Origin: Photorhabdus namnaonensis
GTDB lineage: Bacteria; Pseudomonadota; Gammaproteobacteria; Enterobacterales; Enterobacteriaceae
NCBI RefSeq assembly: GCF_001684335.1
Contig: NZ_LOIC01000072.1
Location: forward strand, 188,737 to 252,736
DNA length: 64,000 bases
Reading direction: 5' to 3'
A program made the position numbers and the translations under genes. The notes beneath the pieces were generated by a model, which saw nothing but the letters and a program-made list of their open reading frames with translations, did no database searches and had not been told where the DNA came from. Positions 36,340 through 46,479 of this stretch are shown here, one piece after another (positions within the stretch are counted from its first letter, which is position 1; every line of letters begins with the position of its first letter).

Positions 36340-36888
36340 TTACCATGTCCTGACGGGACCTGTATCAATATGAACGAAATTACTGTGTGGATAGTATCCT
36401 ACCCCTCCTGCTTTCATTTTCAGAGCCGCCTTGCAGATACGGCTAAGCTCAATACCTTCAATATGAAAATCCATCGCCCGCCCGCGAGTATGGTAACTCT
36501 GTCTAGCCACGCCTTTACTTTGCTTGCGCAACTGATTGTTGGTTACCAGTGAACGGTAACCAGAAATGAGTTGTACAGGTTTATTAATCCCCATCATCAT
36601 TTGCAGCAAATAAATCTGATCAAATAATTTAGGATCAATAGTCTTAACTCTATTTTGACGGTAATCTCGAAACAGATGATCCAAGCGGGCCAGCTCTTCT
36701 TTGTTATAACGATAGCCGTCAAAAAATTCGGCTTTAATCGTTTCACCCGTATGTAAGTTGTCAAAACGTAAAATTCGTGGCCGTGGAGTGGCTAGAGTCG
36801 CAAAGGCATGCCCCGGCAAAAAACTCAAGCCTAAAGTAGCAGCCCCCACACAAAGCCACTTACGGCGATTATGATCAATTATATCCAT
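36340..36888 (-). CDS. mepK: Murein endopeptidase MepK (YcbK), M15 family
   Basis: A 182-residue protein with a twin-arginine-like signal (NRRKWLCVGAATLGLSFLPGHAFA). A peptidase M15A domain follows, with the metal-binding GRAMDFHIEG and GGVGYYPHSNFVHIDTG. MepK cuts cross-links, with preference for 3-3 links, to allow wall expansion. Being adjacent to the L,D-transpeptidase that makes 3-3 links is functionally coherent and conserved. Confidence 0.94.
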   Translation of the reverse strand: MDIIDHNRRKWLCVGAATLGLSFLPGHAFATLATPRPRILRFDNLHTGETIKAEFFDGYRYNKEELARLDHLFRDYRQNRVKTIDPKLFDQIYLLQMMMGINKPVQLISGYRSLVTNNQLRKQSKGVARQSYHTRGRAMDFHIEGIELSRICKAALKMKAGGVGYYPHSNFVHIDTGPVRTW

Positions 36889-36966
36889 GAAGAAACATCT
36901 ACTCAGATTATGTTATGGAAAAAGCCACTGGTCACTGTGACAACTAATAACAGAAATTAGTTGCAT

Positions 36967-38679
36967 TTAGTTTTGTAAAGGTAACAACTTTGACAAAAAC
37001 TGGGAACCTTGTCCCACACTATTATCGTAGTCATAAATATCGGTACGGTACTGAGGAATCCCCTGTTCATCTACCCAAGCAGTTAAATAATACAAATAAA
37101 CTGGGATACGCTGTGGAATGTTAACATAAACGGTATTGCCCTGTTTCACGGTATTAGTCACTTTGTTTTGCGTCCACCCCACATCTCCCAATAACATATT
37201 CGCTAATTCTGAAGCCTTATTAATCCGTACACAACCAGAGCTGATCGCCCGGATGTCTTTGTTAAACAGGTTATGGTTCGGCGTATCATGCAAATAGATA
37301 GCATCCGAATTTGGCATATTAAATTTATAGCGGCCTAATGAGTTAGTCGGTCCCGGAGCTTGCCATATTCGATAAGGAAAATTAGCAGGCGTAATCACGC
37401 TCCAATCAATCGTGTAAGGATCGATGACACTAGCATCCGCACGCCAATTGGAAAAGATAACGTACCCTCCCCGTTGAAAATATCCGGGATCATCAAGCCC
37501 TCGTGGTGCGATATCTTTTCTTGCCAGGCTAGTCGGCACACTCCAGGGAGGGTTAATCACCACATTATTCAGCACACTACTCATAATGGGTGTTTTACGG
37601 CTTGGACGACCAACGATCACTTTCGAGTCCAACACTTCCTGATCATTAAGATAATAATACAATGAATAATCTGGAATATTGACCATAATTCCTGTAGACA
37701 CATGGCTTGGGATAATACGCAAGCGCTGGATATTAAGAGCTATCAAACCGGCTCTAGTTTGAGGGGAAGTATTCAGCCAATCTCTTGTGCGTTTACCAAT
37801 TACGCCATCCGGCGCCAACCCTTGCCAATGCTGAAAATTTTTTACCGCAGTCACTAGTTCAGGATCGTAGACATGATCTGATTGAGTTGTCAGTTCGCTC
37901 AACATCCCAAGACGAATAAGTATTTCTCTCAACACAACGACATCAGAACTACTTTGCCCCGGTTTTAGCGCACTTTTGTCAGAAAGTTGTGGCCACGGTT
38001 TACTATCAGCCAATTGTTTCATCATCTCCTTGCGCATATTTTCATATTGAGGATGCTGTGGCGCCAATGCTGCGACATAAGCAGCCACATTGTGATCGAC
38101 CATAGCTTGCTGCCACTGCTCTATAACTTCTGATGAAGGTAAAACAATTTTGTATGGCGTAGCATGATAGAACCAGCGTTGGCCCTGATGACCGACATCT
38201 GAAACAAATTGTAAATAGCCCAGCATAGCATCCGATAAGATGAGATCCCGTCCCTTATCACTCAATTGAGCATCATTGAGTTCAGCCAGCCATTGGCCAA
38301 ATTGTGGCTGAAACCCTGCCAATGCAAGTTCTGAAAGTTGTTGTTCAAAACGTTGAACCGCAATTTTATCTTGCCACAAAGGTTGCATCTGATTGGCAGA
38401 GTACAAACGAACCAATTGGTCAAAGAAAACAGGCTTAATTTGCGCTGGTATCCAGCTTCGCAGCATTTTACGACGCTCTGTTTCTGAAATTGTAGCAGTT
38501 TGAATTTGTACTTGTTTAAGTGTTGTTGTTTCAGCTATCTTTTCAGACTCTATTTTCGATAGATTTTGCGTATCACCTTCAATCAGCTTACTTTGATGAT
38601 TAGCTAAAGCGTATCCAGTGGCCATCAATGTACTGCAAATAACCGAAACGCGCAGCGGCTTTATCACTCTTCTTACCAT
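36967..38679 (-). CDS. ldtD: L,D-transpeptidase LdtD (YcbB)
   Basis: A 570-residue periplasmic enzyme. It has an N-terminal signal anchor (residues 8-28), a helical scaffold, a PG_binding_1 domain (LREILIRLGML... AVKNFQHWQGLAPDGVIGKRT) and a YkuD catalytic domain. The nucleophile Cys lies in RAISSGCVRINKASELA, preceded by the His of YLHDTPNH. It forms 3-3 peptidoglycan cross-links. The motif is SSGCVR rather than the usual SHGCVR, as expected for the YcbB subgroup. Confidence 0.95.
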   Translation of the reverse strand: MVRRVIKPLRVSVICSTLMATGYALANHQSKLIEGDTQNLSKIESEKIAETTTLKQVQIQTATISETERRKMLRSWIPAQIKPVFFDQLVRLYSANQMQPLWQDKIAVQRFEQQLSELALAGFQPQFGQWLAELNDAQLSDKGRDLILSDAMLGYLQFVSDVGHQGQRWFYHATPYKIVLPSSEVIEQWQQAMVDHNVAAYVAALAPQHPQYENMRKEMMKQLADSKPWPQLSDKSALKPGQSSSDVVVLREILIRLGMLSELTTQSDHVYDPELVTAVKNFQHWQGLAPDGVIGKRTRDWLNTSPQTRAGLIALNIQRLRIIPSHVSTGIMVNIPDYSLYYYLNDQEVLDSKVIVGRPSRKTPIMSSVLNNVVINPPWSVPTSLARKDIAPRGLDDPGYFQRGGYVIFSNWRADASVIDPYTIDWSVITPANFPYRIWQAPGPTNSLGRYKFNMPNSDAIYLHDTPNHNLFNKDIRAISSGCVRINKASELANMLLGDVGWTQNKVTNTVKQGNTVYVNIPQRIPVYLYYLTAWVDEQGIPQYRTDIYDYDNSVGQGSQFLSKLLPLQN

Positions 38680-38995
38680 ATCAACATCCCCACCTTCGGA
38701 ATATCTTCACAAATCAATTTTAATTATGACAAATTCAGACTCGGATTAAAGAAAAACAATAAGTTAGTTAAATTGTAAACTATTTGTCTACAAAGGAAAT
38801 GAATAAGTAATCACAAATAAACCAAACATAAAAGAGTAAAAAAGAGAGAGTAAAAAAGACTCCAAAACGCCTCATCTATATTCAAGGCATTCAAACCGCT
38901 TTCTTAATTTCAGCGAAGAGACCTACCTGATAACAGGCAGGCTCTTAATTCAACGACATTCCTACGATAATTTCCAATTTACTACAAAGTAACTA
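38680..38995. other. Intergenic boundary between core block and accessory island
   Basis: An AT-rich gap of 316 bases between ldtD and the TetR gene. In many enterics ldtD is next to the mukFEB group; here foreign-looking genes begin. An imperfect hairpin (GAGACCTACCTG / CAGGCAGGCTC, about 38919-38943) is visible. No gene is seen. Confidence 0.5.
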
Positions 38996-39649
38996 TCACG
39001 AAACCGTACCATACACAGCGAGAAATGACTGAACAGCGATGGCAATTCTCTGAGATTTTTCCTCTGGAGTCGGTAAACCAATACCCAAAGTAGCCTTAAG
39101 CCTTGGCGTTCCAATGATGCCATCGATAAACACCTCTGCGGAAATTTTCGGGTCTACTATGTTCAATTTTCCCTCCTTCACCTTTCGTACCAGATATTCG
39201 ACAAGAAAATCTACGATCTTTTTGACTCCCTTTTCATAATAGATCTTACCCAACTGCGGAAAACGTTGAGACTCCAACGTTACCACTCGGTAGTTTGCGA
39301 TCATTGTCTCAGAGAGAATTGCCGTGAGAACTTCCTCTGCAAAAATGGTTAACGCTTTCCCAATATCTGGTTCGCGGTTCATCGTCTTGTCCAGACCGAC
39401 TTCAACTTCTTCTATTCTTTGCCTGACGACAGCGACTAACAGCTCTTCTTTAGAAGGGAATCGGCTATAATAGGTTCCCTTCGAAGCATTAGCACGTTTC
39501 GCCATCTCATTGATACTGGCACCATCAAAACCCCGTTCTGCAAATACCTGAGCAGCAATCTTTAACAGCTCGTTAACTCGTTCTCCTGAAATTCTAGAGT
39601 ACGAACGGGTTCTTTTGTGATCTGTTTGGGCTTTAGGTGTATTTGTCAT
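38996..39649 (-). CDS. TetR/AcrR-family transcriptional regulator
   Basis: A 217-residue regulator: basic N-terminal arm, then the TetR HTH AAQVFAERGFDGASINEMAKRANASKGTYYSRFPSKEELL (about residues 32-71), and a variable helical ligand-binding domain. It diverges from a flavin monooxygenase with an operator-like palindrome between them at 39675-39691, so it probably represses that gene and itself. The ligand is unknown. Confidence 0.92.
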   Translation of the reverse strand: MTNTPKAQTDHKRTRSYSRISGERVNELLKIAAQVFAERGFDGASINEMAKRANASKGTYYSRFPSKEELLVAVVRQRIEEVEVGLDKTMNREPDIGKALTIFAEEVLTAILSETMIANYRVVTLESQRFPQLGKIYYEKGVKKIVDFLVEYLVRKVKEGKLNIVDPKISAEVFIDGIIGTPRLKATLGIGLPTPEEKSQRIAIAVQSFLAVYGTVS

Positions 39650-39674
39650 GTAAAAAAACCTAAATTTTTATTGG

Positions 39675-39691
39675 TACCGAACGGTACGGTA
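39675..39691. promoter_or_regulatory. TetR-type operator between regulator and monooxygenase
   Basis: TACCGAACGGTACGGTA has arms TACCG and CGGTA around a 7-base centre and lies 26 bases upstream of the tetR start. TACCG/CGGTA dyads are common TetR-family operators. Confidence 0.6.
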
Positions 39692-39802
39692 TACTATTAT
39701 TAAGACTATAGCAGTAACACGACTGATGGCTGCGATCCTAGCCAGCTATAGTCACCATGATTCTTTCAGAATCACATCGTACTACTTATGGAGAAAAAAG
39801 AA

Positions 39803-41116
39803 ATGAACGTTGGAATAATCGGCTCAGGGATTGGTGGTGCATGCCTGGCACATGGCCTGCGTAAAAATGGAATAAAAGTGAAAGTTTATGAACGTGGCTC
39901 TGCTACATCATCCATACTTCCCGGTTATGGCATTTACGTCGATACGTTCGGCCAGCAGGCTATGCAGGAATGCCTACCGGAAACTAACTGGTTAACCTTT
40001 AAAAAGATTTCAAAACCTGTCGGTGGACAGACAAGATTCTATGATGAACATCTACATCTTCTTCTTGAGGCCCAGAGAAATATTCATGGAGAGGATGGAC
40101 AAATTATTACCGAAGATCGGATGTCAATCAGCAGATCTGAACTTATAGAAGTACTAAACGAGGGGCTATCAAATACCGTTCAATGGAACAAAACGTTCGA
40201 GCGCTATGAACACATGCAAAACGGTAAAGTCAGGCTTTTTTTCACAGATAAAAGTCACGAAGATGTTGATGTTCTTATCGGTGCAGATGGAAGCAATTCA
40301 AGAGTACGCAAGCAGTACCTCCCCGCGATAAAAAGGCTTGACATTGGCGTCACACTCACCGTTGGACGTGTGCGCCTTACCCAAGCTCTTGCTGACTCAT
40401 TGCCTCCATATTTGCTGGATGGGTCGCCCAACAATATCGTGCCTAAAAGCTCTGGTGGATTGTTTGTCTCTCTATGGCGTGCTCCAATCAATACCCAGGT
40501 AAAGTCCACATCGACAGAAATTGGTGATTTCGTCATGTGGGCCTACGCAGCGGCAACGAATAGCTATCCGAATACGATTACCGATTTTCCCGCGGAATCT
40601 CTGTGTGATCTGATCTGTACCCGTATTGCTGGATGGGACCAAAACCTGCATACCCTAATTAAACAGAGTGATATGGAAAACATCTCTGTGATTCCGTTAC
40701 GCAGTATGGATCATCTCTTACCCTGGCGTTCCAGCGCTGTCACACTCCTTGGCGATGCTATTCACAACATGACGCCAATGGTGGGAATGGGAGCGAACAC
40801 AGCGCTTCGAGACGCACTTTTGCTCACACAGACTCTGACTCAGGTAGCATCCGGTCATGAAGATTTAATCAAAGCGATTTCAGATTATGAACAACAAATG
40901 CGAACATATGCTAATGAGGCTGTTGAAATTTCGTTACGTACCGCGTTAAATGCAGCCGATCGTTCGATGATCAAGCGAATACTGTTTCGAACTGTACTTC
41001 GGGTTGCACAAACTTTACCGCCAATAAAGCGAGTGCTATTCCCGATAACAAAATCTGCGCAACACCAGGGAAAAATAAAATTAGGTACTACACACTCTTT
41101 GAGTAGTACGCAATAA
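39803..41116 (+). CDS. FAD-dependent monooxygenase (group A hydroxylase type)
   Basis: A flavoprotein hydroxylase of about 437 residues. It has the FAD dinucleotide motif MNVGIIGSGIGGACLAHGL at the N-terminus, the DG motif VLIGADGSNSRVR, and the GD motif LLGDAIHNMTPMVGMGANTALRDA. Relatives oxidise aromatic or polyketide compounds, including TetX-like antibiotic-modifying enzymes; the substrate cannot be told. The ATG at 39803 has GGAG 9 bases upstream; an in-frame ATG at 39788 is an alternative. It is probably controlled by the divergent TetR protein. Confidence 0.88.
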   Translation: MNVGIIGSGIGGACLAHGLRKNGIKVKVYERGSATSSILPGYGIYVDTFGQQAMQECLPETNWLTFKKISKPVGGQTRFYDEHLHLLLEAQRNIHGEDGQIITEDRMSISRSELIEVLNEGLSNTVQWNKTFERYEHMQNGKVRLFFTDKSHEDVDVLIGADGSNSRVRKQYLPAIKRLDIGVTLTVGRVRLTQALADSLPPYLLDGSPNNIVPKSSGGLFVSLWRAPINTQVKSTSTEIGDFVMWAYAAATNSYPNTITDFPAESLCDLICTRIAGWDQNLHTLIKQSDMENISVIPLRSMDHLLPWRSSAVTLLGDAIHNMTPMVGMGANTALRDALLLTQTLTQVASGHEDLIKAISDYEQQMRTYANEAVEISLRTALNAADRSMIKRILFRTVLRVAQTLPPIKRVLFPITKSAQHQGKIKLGTTHSLSSTQ

Positions 41117-41793
41117 GAGGCTTTCACTTTACCTCCAGATAACTTGAATAAACGATTAGCAAAGCATTTGCGGTAATATTGCGTCGGCTTAAGAATAGCG
41201 TCTGGTTTTGGTAAATCAGTGAGGACTTCTTTTTGAAAAATAAAGACTTGATAAGGCAGAATCGATTATTTACTATCGTGCCGGCCAAAATATCTTTGTC
41301 TAAAAAATATAATAAAAATCCATGCCCGGATTATTTGGTAGGTTTTTGCCAAATTTACAATGACTTAAATCTATATTGTCCGGGCTACAAAAAATTAAAG
41401 AAGCTATGTGCTTTTAAATCTATTAATTTTGTCATTTATAATATCCAGATAATTCATTAGCAATTAATGAAAATTATAAAAAATATAATCATATTAATCA
41501 ATTAGTTAACTCAGCAAAACAGAACAGAAAACCTTATTCGCTTCATATCATTACATTTAATTATCCGAGAGTCTGTACATAATTCACAGTATTTTTACAT
41601 TTAAAATTCAATTACCTTCCTTAATCACAAACATCAATATTCAGCAGCATTTAATTATTTAACCTGTAATATCATTATTTTAAAAATAACAAATATTTAA
41701 TTAATAGAAGAAAATAATAAATTATAGATAAATTTGTTATTATTATTTTTATATTCTCATCATCATTTTCAGGGATATGTGTAACGTCACACT
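41117..41793. other. AT-rich intergenic region
   Basis: About 680 bases, very AT-rich towards the right half. A 75-codon frame from a TTG at 41233 (MKNKDLIRQNRLF...) has no clear ribosome binding site and no recognised similarity; I do not call it a gene. This stretch may hold the terminator of the pilus operon and remnants of insertion events. Confidence 0.5.
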
Positions 41794-42006
41794 TTAAATA
41801 CGTGGTTTGAATTCACAGTATCCATTACTTTGTAAGCACAAAACATTCATATTGTAACGATCATTCATAAACCCGGAAACTTCACAAATTTCTGACACCA
41901 TTCTTCCCGGTTCCATTGCGATCTTTTCTGATGGCAGAAATTTTTCATCATCAATCTCGACATTAAACAGATGGCATAGATAACGACTGTTCAATAGCGT
42001 TTTCAA
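41794..42006 (-). CDS. Doubtful small gene at the end of the pilus operon
   Basis: A 70-residue frame (MKTLLNSRYLCHLFNVEIDDEKF...) starting from TTG inside the end of pilR and running 170 bases past it. No family is recognised and the start is weak. It may be a small operon-end gene or a remnant; the four cysteines are the only notable feature. Confidence 0.3.
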   Translation of the reverse strand: MKTLLNSRYLCHLFNVEIDDEKFLPSEKIAMEPGRMVSEICEVSGFMNDRYNMNVLCLQSNGYCEFKPRI

Positions 42007-43060
42007 TACCCGATACCGCCGTCACCACCAGCATCAACATGCCGCCAATCATAAGAATTGAAGCCAACAGGAAGCCACGCGTCACTATCTGAACCTTAAC
42101 TATCGTTTCATCCAACCAGTGCCGTGCAAACTTCGCCATTGATTGATCAAAACCCTGCAATCGTGACAATAACCTCAGATAACTGATCGCCTCGTCATCC
42201 GGGAAACGGTAACCGGTATCGCGCAATGCCTCACCAAAACCAGCCCCCATTGAAATATGTTCGAGCGTAGCCGCGATACGCACATACAGCCAGCGGGAAC
42301 CCGCCTGTTCCAGCAGCAATTCCAGCGCCGATTGCAACATCATCCCTGAACGGATCAGCAATGACACATTCAGTATGAACATACTGCCATGAATGGTTCT
42401 GTACAATGACCACGGCGGAAACCGGTCAAGCGCCGTTCGCAGTCGCCCCCCCAGAAAAGATAGCGATAACAACAATAAAATGATCAATATCACCAGCAAT
42501 ATCAGCGAATAAAATCCATAATCGTTGACAAATGTTCCCATTAAATAAAGAGTATAAGCCGCACCATCCCAGGTTTCCGGCTTAGAAACAGCAGCCAGTT
42601 TGGGCACCAAACTCCCAGCCACAATATGCAGCAAGACACATATCATCCCGATGAGTATAAGTGGATAAATAGATGTGCCAATAACAGCACTGCGGATCTT
42701 GCTACCCGCTTCGATCATGGCGATCGCATCCATAAAAGCGCTACGTATGTCGCCGGAACGCTCACCCGCAGCAATCACCGCGACTTCATTGGGACCAATC
42801 CATCGCTGTAAACTCTCCGCCAAAGTACTGCCCTGACTGACAGATTCATAGCAACTACTTAGCACCAACGCACAACCATTGTTGGGTTTATGGCCTTCGT
42901 TGCTGGCGATATTATACATTTCACGTAATGCATCAATCAGCATGATACGATTTTCCAGCATCATGATCAGATGCCCGTAAAAACGAATTCGCGCTTTATT
43001 ACCAAACTGGATCTTAGCAAATTGATAGTTCAGTCTTTCAACAAAATCGGTCATGGACAT
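41963..43060 (-). CDS. pilR: Type IVb pilus inner-membrane platform protein PilR
   Basis: A 365-residue GspF/PilC-like protein. Two homologous cytoplasmic helical domains (FYGHLIMMLENRIMLIDALREMY and MFILNVSLLIRSGMMLQSALELLLEQ) alternate with membrane segments near residues 130-150, 170-200 and the C-terminus. It anchors pilin assembly in the inner membrane and couples to the ATPase PilQ, encoded 6 bases upstream. It is the last clear gene of the operon. Confidence 0.92.
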   Translation of the reverse strand: MSMTDFVERLNYQFAKIQFGNKARIRFYGHLIMMLENRIMLIDALREMYNIASNEGHKPNNGCALVLSSCYESVSQGSTLAESLQRWIGPNEVAVIAAGERSGDIRSAFMDAIAMIEAGSKIRSAVIGTSIYPLILIGMICVLLHIVAGSLVPKLAAVSKPETWDGAAYTLYLMGTFVNDYGFYSLILLVILIILLLLSLSFLGGRLRTALDRFPPWSLYRTIHGSMFILNVSLLIRSGMMLQSALELLLEQAGSRWLYVRIAATLEHISMGAGFGEALRDTGYRFPDDEAISYLRLLSRLQGFDQSMAKFARHWLDETIVKVQIVTRGFLLASILMIGGMLMLVVTAVSGIENAIEQSLSMPSV

Positions 43061-43066
43061 AGCGTT

Positions 43067-44623
43067 TCACTCTATTTGATGGATCGCAGGAATAATCGGC
43101 CCCATCACACGTTCTGCGGCACGGGGATCGATTATCCCGTCATTTATTTTACGAATAAGCGCGTCGATCTTGCTTAATCCCGCCATCTCCGAGATCCAAT
43201 ATCGAGTCGCTTCGTGATGATGACCCATTCGATAAGCTTGCATTAAGCCGGGGGAAGTGCGTATCACTTCAGCGACTACTGTTCGACCCAAGGTGCCGCA
43301 CTGTTTGCAATGATCACAACCTTCTCCCTGTAGACAAACCGACTCCGGCTGACAATAAAGATTCAGTCGTTTCAACAGACGCTCGGAGACTTCTTGCTCA
43401 TGCCCTTGCAGGGGAACTTTACAATGAGGACATAACACCTGAATCAGCGCTTGGCTGACCAAACCAATCACCAACCGAGAATCCATTAATAGCGACTCCA
43501 TCACAGCTTCATCCTGCAAGCGGGGCAAGATCGCTAAAGCATCGTTTGCATGTATCGTGGTCCAAATAAGATGGCCGGTCATTGCGGCACGAAACGCCAT
43601 CTTTGCCGTCACTGCGTCGCGTATCTCACCGACCATAATCACATCAGGATCGAGTCGCATCGCGTCAGCAATTGCCATCGCCCATTCTTGTTCGACAATG
43701 ATGCTATCACCTCGATCTCCGGTTATAGGAGATTGATTAGCGCCTTCAATTTCATATTCGGGAGGATCTTCAAGCGTAAGCAGATGGATGCCGGCTTGCT
43801 CGGTTATCATCTTCTGCATCACAACTTTCAAAGTAGTGCTCTTTCCGCTACCGGTAGCACCAGACAAAAGAACCACGCCAGCCCGATGCTCCATAAGTTC
43901 TTCCAGTATCTGACACTGCTCCGGCAAATAGCCGAGATCGCTTAAGGTGCACACCGTACCGGGGCTGTCCGCATACAACAATCGCAGCACCATCAACATG
44001 CCGCGATCGAGCGGACGGGTATTAATACGCGCCCCGGAAAGTCCGCACTCGGCCAGAAACTCATCTTTCATTCGCGCACGCTGCGCCTGCATCGGTTTAA
44101 AAGTTGGCTCTGCCACGTCACACATACTTTGATAGATAGTCGCGCATAATCGCAACCCTTCTTCCGGCCGCAGTTGTCCTATTGGCCGCAAATAACCATC
44201 GATACGGCAACGGATTTCACAATAATTACGGCGAGCAACGATATGCAAATCTGACGCCCGTTCCTCAGTCGCTTCGCCGATTAAGCGAATGATATAACGC
44301 TGAACATCCGATTCACTCCCTCCCAGTCCATGACTCTCGCTCTTACTGAGACGGTACAATTCCAATATGCTCCCCATGCCGCAAGTGACAGTCTGATAGA
44401 TAAGGCCATGTCTTTTAACCGTCTCTTCATAAGCCAGCACATGGGGATCAAGCCGGTGGGAGGCAGACACGGCAAGTACGCACTGCCCTTTCTGCTGAGG
44501 TAACTCAACAAGACATATCAAACTGCGGTTAGCTAACTCTATTTCAAGTACGCCGCTCAAGGCAGATAAAACTTTTGCACCCTGCCTGACCATACACAAC
44601 AGATCGGAGCATGTTATTGCCAT
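43067..44623 (-). CDS. pilQ: Type IVb pilus assembly ATPase PilQ
   Basis: A GspE-family secretion ATPase of about 518 residues that powers pilus assembly. Walker A is LLSGATGSGKSTTLK, followed by the Asp box region LEDPPEYEIEG, Walker B DPDVIMVGEIRD and the His box TGHLIWTTIHANDA. A zinc site of paired cysteines (CPHC ... CDHCKQC) lies near the C-terminus. The ATG at 44623 has GGAG 7 bases upstream. R64 PilQ has the same layout. Confidence 0.93.
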   Translation of the reverse strand: MAITCSDLLCMVRQGAKVLSALSGVLEIELANRSLICLVELPQQKGQCVLAVSASHRLDPHVLAYEETVKRHGLIYQTVTCGMGSILELYRLSKSESHGLGGSESDVQRYIIRLIGEATEERASDLHIVARRNYCEIRCRIDGYLRPIGQLRPEEGLRLCATIYQSMCDVAEPTFKPMQAQRARMKDEFLAECGLSGARINTRPLDRGMLMVLRLLYADSPGTVCTLSDLGYLPEQCQILEELMEHRAGVVLLSGATGSGKSTTLKVVMQKMITEQAGIHLLTLEDPPEYEIEGANQSPITGDRGDSIIVEQEWAMAIADAMRLDPDVIMVGEIRDAVTAKMAFRAAMTGHLIWTTIHANDALAILPRLQDEAVMESLLMDSRLVIGLVSQALIQVLCPHCKVPLQGHEQEVSERLLKRLNLYCQPESVCLQGEGCDHCKQCGTLGRTVVAEVIRTSPGLMQAYRMGHHHEATRYWISEMAGLSKIDALIRKINDGIIDPRAAERVMGPIIPAIHQIE

Positions 44624-44645
44624 AAATATCTCCACCCATCAGTAA

Positions 44646-45188
44646 CTAACGGCTTAACGGCAACGGCGGCGCGACCATCAAGTCAAGGTTATCCAGCAAC
44701 GATGCATCATTGGTAACCGTAAGACCTACCTCATAGAATCGCCCCTGTTTGGAGAAAGTCACTCCCCCGGTATCAATGCGAACCACTTTATAACCATTCA
44801 GCAACTGTTCGCCTGCTTTCACATCCATGATGCCGCCTGAACGAAGCCGGAGCGTAGCGGTCAAAGCCCCATTGCGCCCGAAGATTGACTTAACCAGAGG
44901 CAAGCCATTATTAACGGCATCTCTTTTATTCACCATTCTGGAAATTTTATCGAATTCAGCCTGAGCATTTGCCCTTGCGGTTTCAGCTTTAAGTAACATC
45001 AACTCCGTCTGTAACTTTTCCAGTTGCGCAGCAACGCTGTCAGTCGTTGCCGCCGACAATGCAGGCTTCTGTTCAACATGGCGCTTCGTCTGAGCTGGCG
45101 GTAACTCAGTAGATGATGTTTGCGCATAGGTCAGGGAAAATACCGACGCCACAAATAGACTGATTATAAGCTGGCTAATTTTTTGCAT
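44646..45188 (-). CDS. pilP: Type IVb pilus protein PilP
   Basis: A 180-residue periplasmic protein: signal peptide MQKISQLIISLFVASVFSLTYA, a coiled-coil region (AAQLEKLQTELMLLKAETARANAQAEFDK) and a C-terminal beta domain with AGEQLLNGYKVVRIDTGGVTF. It matches the R64/SPI-7 PilP pattern. GGAG precedes the ATG at 45188, and it overlaps pilO by 14 bases. Confidence 0.88.
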   Translation of the reverse strand: MQKISQLIISLFVASVFSLTYAQTSSTELPPAQTKRHVEQKPALSAATTDSVAAQLEKLQTELMLLKAETARANAQAEFDKISRMVNKRDAVNNGLPLVKSIFGRNGALTATLRLRSGGIMDVKAGEQLLNGYKVVRIDTGGVTFSKQGRFYEVGLTVTNDASLLDNLDLMVAPPLPLSR

Positions 45189-46443
45189 AGAAAACTCCAC
45201 TCAGCTTCCACTCAGGAAAACCATCAGATAACACAATTCTGGCGCTGGTCACTCTCAATCCGGGGAGCGGCTTACCTGAAAACAGTGCATCTGGCGCTAA
45301 TTGAGAAGTCAGTGTCCAGTTATAAGTTTGCCAATCAGGATTGGCCCACACGCGAGTTTCGCCTTCCGGCAAAGGAGGCGGAGGGGGAGGTAAAATGGAA
45401 GCATCCTCAGTCAACGTTGGCGGCGGCAAACCTAACGCCTGAAAATAAGACATCAGCTCAATCAGCGCCTGATCTGACGACTGCAACACATCGTCGTTGT
45501 TTTCCTGATCATGACTCTGCGACTGCTCAAACGGTATCAATACCTGTGCCTGCTCCCCACCATTGGAAATCACCGGACCAGCCCGGAAAATATTGATAGC
45601 AGCAACCTGGAAAACATTGATCGGCATCCCATCATGGCGCTGATAACTCACAGAAATCGCATTAGCATCCAGCATAATGACTTCAATCTGCCAACCCGCG
45701 AGCGATAAAGGAACCTTGGCTAAAGCTTTATTCCATGCAGAAAACTGCGACGCCATTGTCGGTTGCGCAAGCCACGGATGCGGCGGAGGAACTTCCACCA
45801 CCTCATTGGATAAATCCGGTACCCTTATTTCCGTATTCTGCTTATAGATGTGCCACATCCACCAACCGCCAACTAACAAGAACGCAGTACCTGCGGTCAT
45901 GGCAAAGACCTTAATTTGGTACTTCGACATTTCGCCGGTTAAACTCTCAAGCTGACCAACAGATTTTCTCAACGCGGACTGCGGCAACAGTTGCGCCAAT
46001 GGTACCTCCAACCACGGCGATTCAAACTCCTTCGGCGCATAAATCGCATTCCACACTCCATTGGCGCCCTCTACCAACTGCACCGTATCACGCAATTTCG
46101 TTTCGATCTCTTCACGAGTGCCGATCAAATCACGTCCAGCCATTATCGCGCCCTGATGTACCGCTACCAATGCATAATGTCCATCAGGCAAATGAAACGC
46201 ACCTATCCAGTTAGGTTTATCCACCGCTTTAGCCAGAACAGCCGCCAATGAATAGCAACCCGGTACTCCTGCCTCCTTTGATACATACCCGACCTGTATA
46301 CTTCGTCCAACACGATGCCGGACAGCCAAGGTAAACCCTGCGGCAATCCCATTTCTGCGTATGTGAGAACGTGTTAACACAGTGACAGGCGGTCTCCAGA
46401 TGATGCCTGCGACCAAAGTCTTACCATATAGCTTGATTTGCAT
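45175..46443 (-). CDS. pilO: Type IVb pilus assembly protein PilO
   Basis: A PilO2-family protein of about 422 residues. It has a cytoplasmic N-terminal domain (GCYSLAAVLAKAVDKPNWIGAFHL), one membrane segment near residues 180-200 (VFAMTAGTAFLLVGGWWMW), and a periplasmic C-terminal domain with a proline run (ILPPPPPPLPEGE). It forms the inner-membrane alignment complex with PilP. The ATG at 46443 has GGAG upstream; an in-frame ATG at 46476 has no ribosome binding site. Confidence 0.88.
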   Translation of the reverse strand: MQIKLYGKTLVAGIIWRPPVTVLTRSHIRRNGIAAGFTLAVRHRVGRSIQVGYVSKEAGVPGCYSLAAVLAKAVDKPNWIGAFHLPDGHYALVAVHQGAIMAGRDLIGTREEIETKLRDTVQLVEGANGVWNAIYAPKEFESPWLEVPLAQLLPQSALRKSVGQLESLTGEMSKYQIKVFAMTAGTAFLLVGGWWMWHIYKQNTEIRVPDLSNEVVEVPPPHPWLAQPTMASQFSAWNKALAKVPLSLAGWQIEVIMLDANAISVSYQRHDGMPINVFQVAAINIFRAGPVISNGGEQAQVLIPFEQSQSHDQENNDDVLQSSDQALIELMSYFQALGLPPPTLTEDASILPPPPPPLPEGETRVWANPDWQTYNWTLTSQLAPDALFSGKPLPGLRVTSARIVLSDGFPEWKLSGVFYAKN

Positions 46444-46479
46444 AGCGCGCTCCGCGCCCGTTTCAGTCTGGGTCATTTT

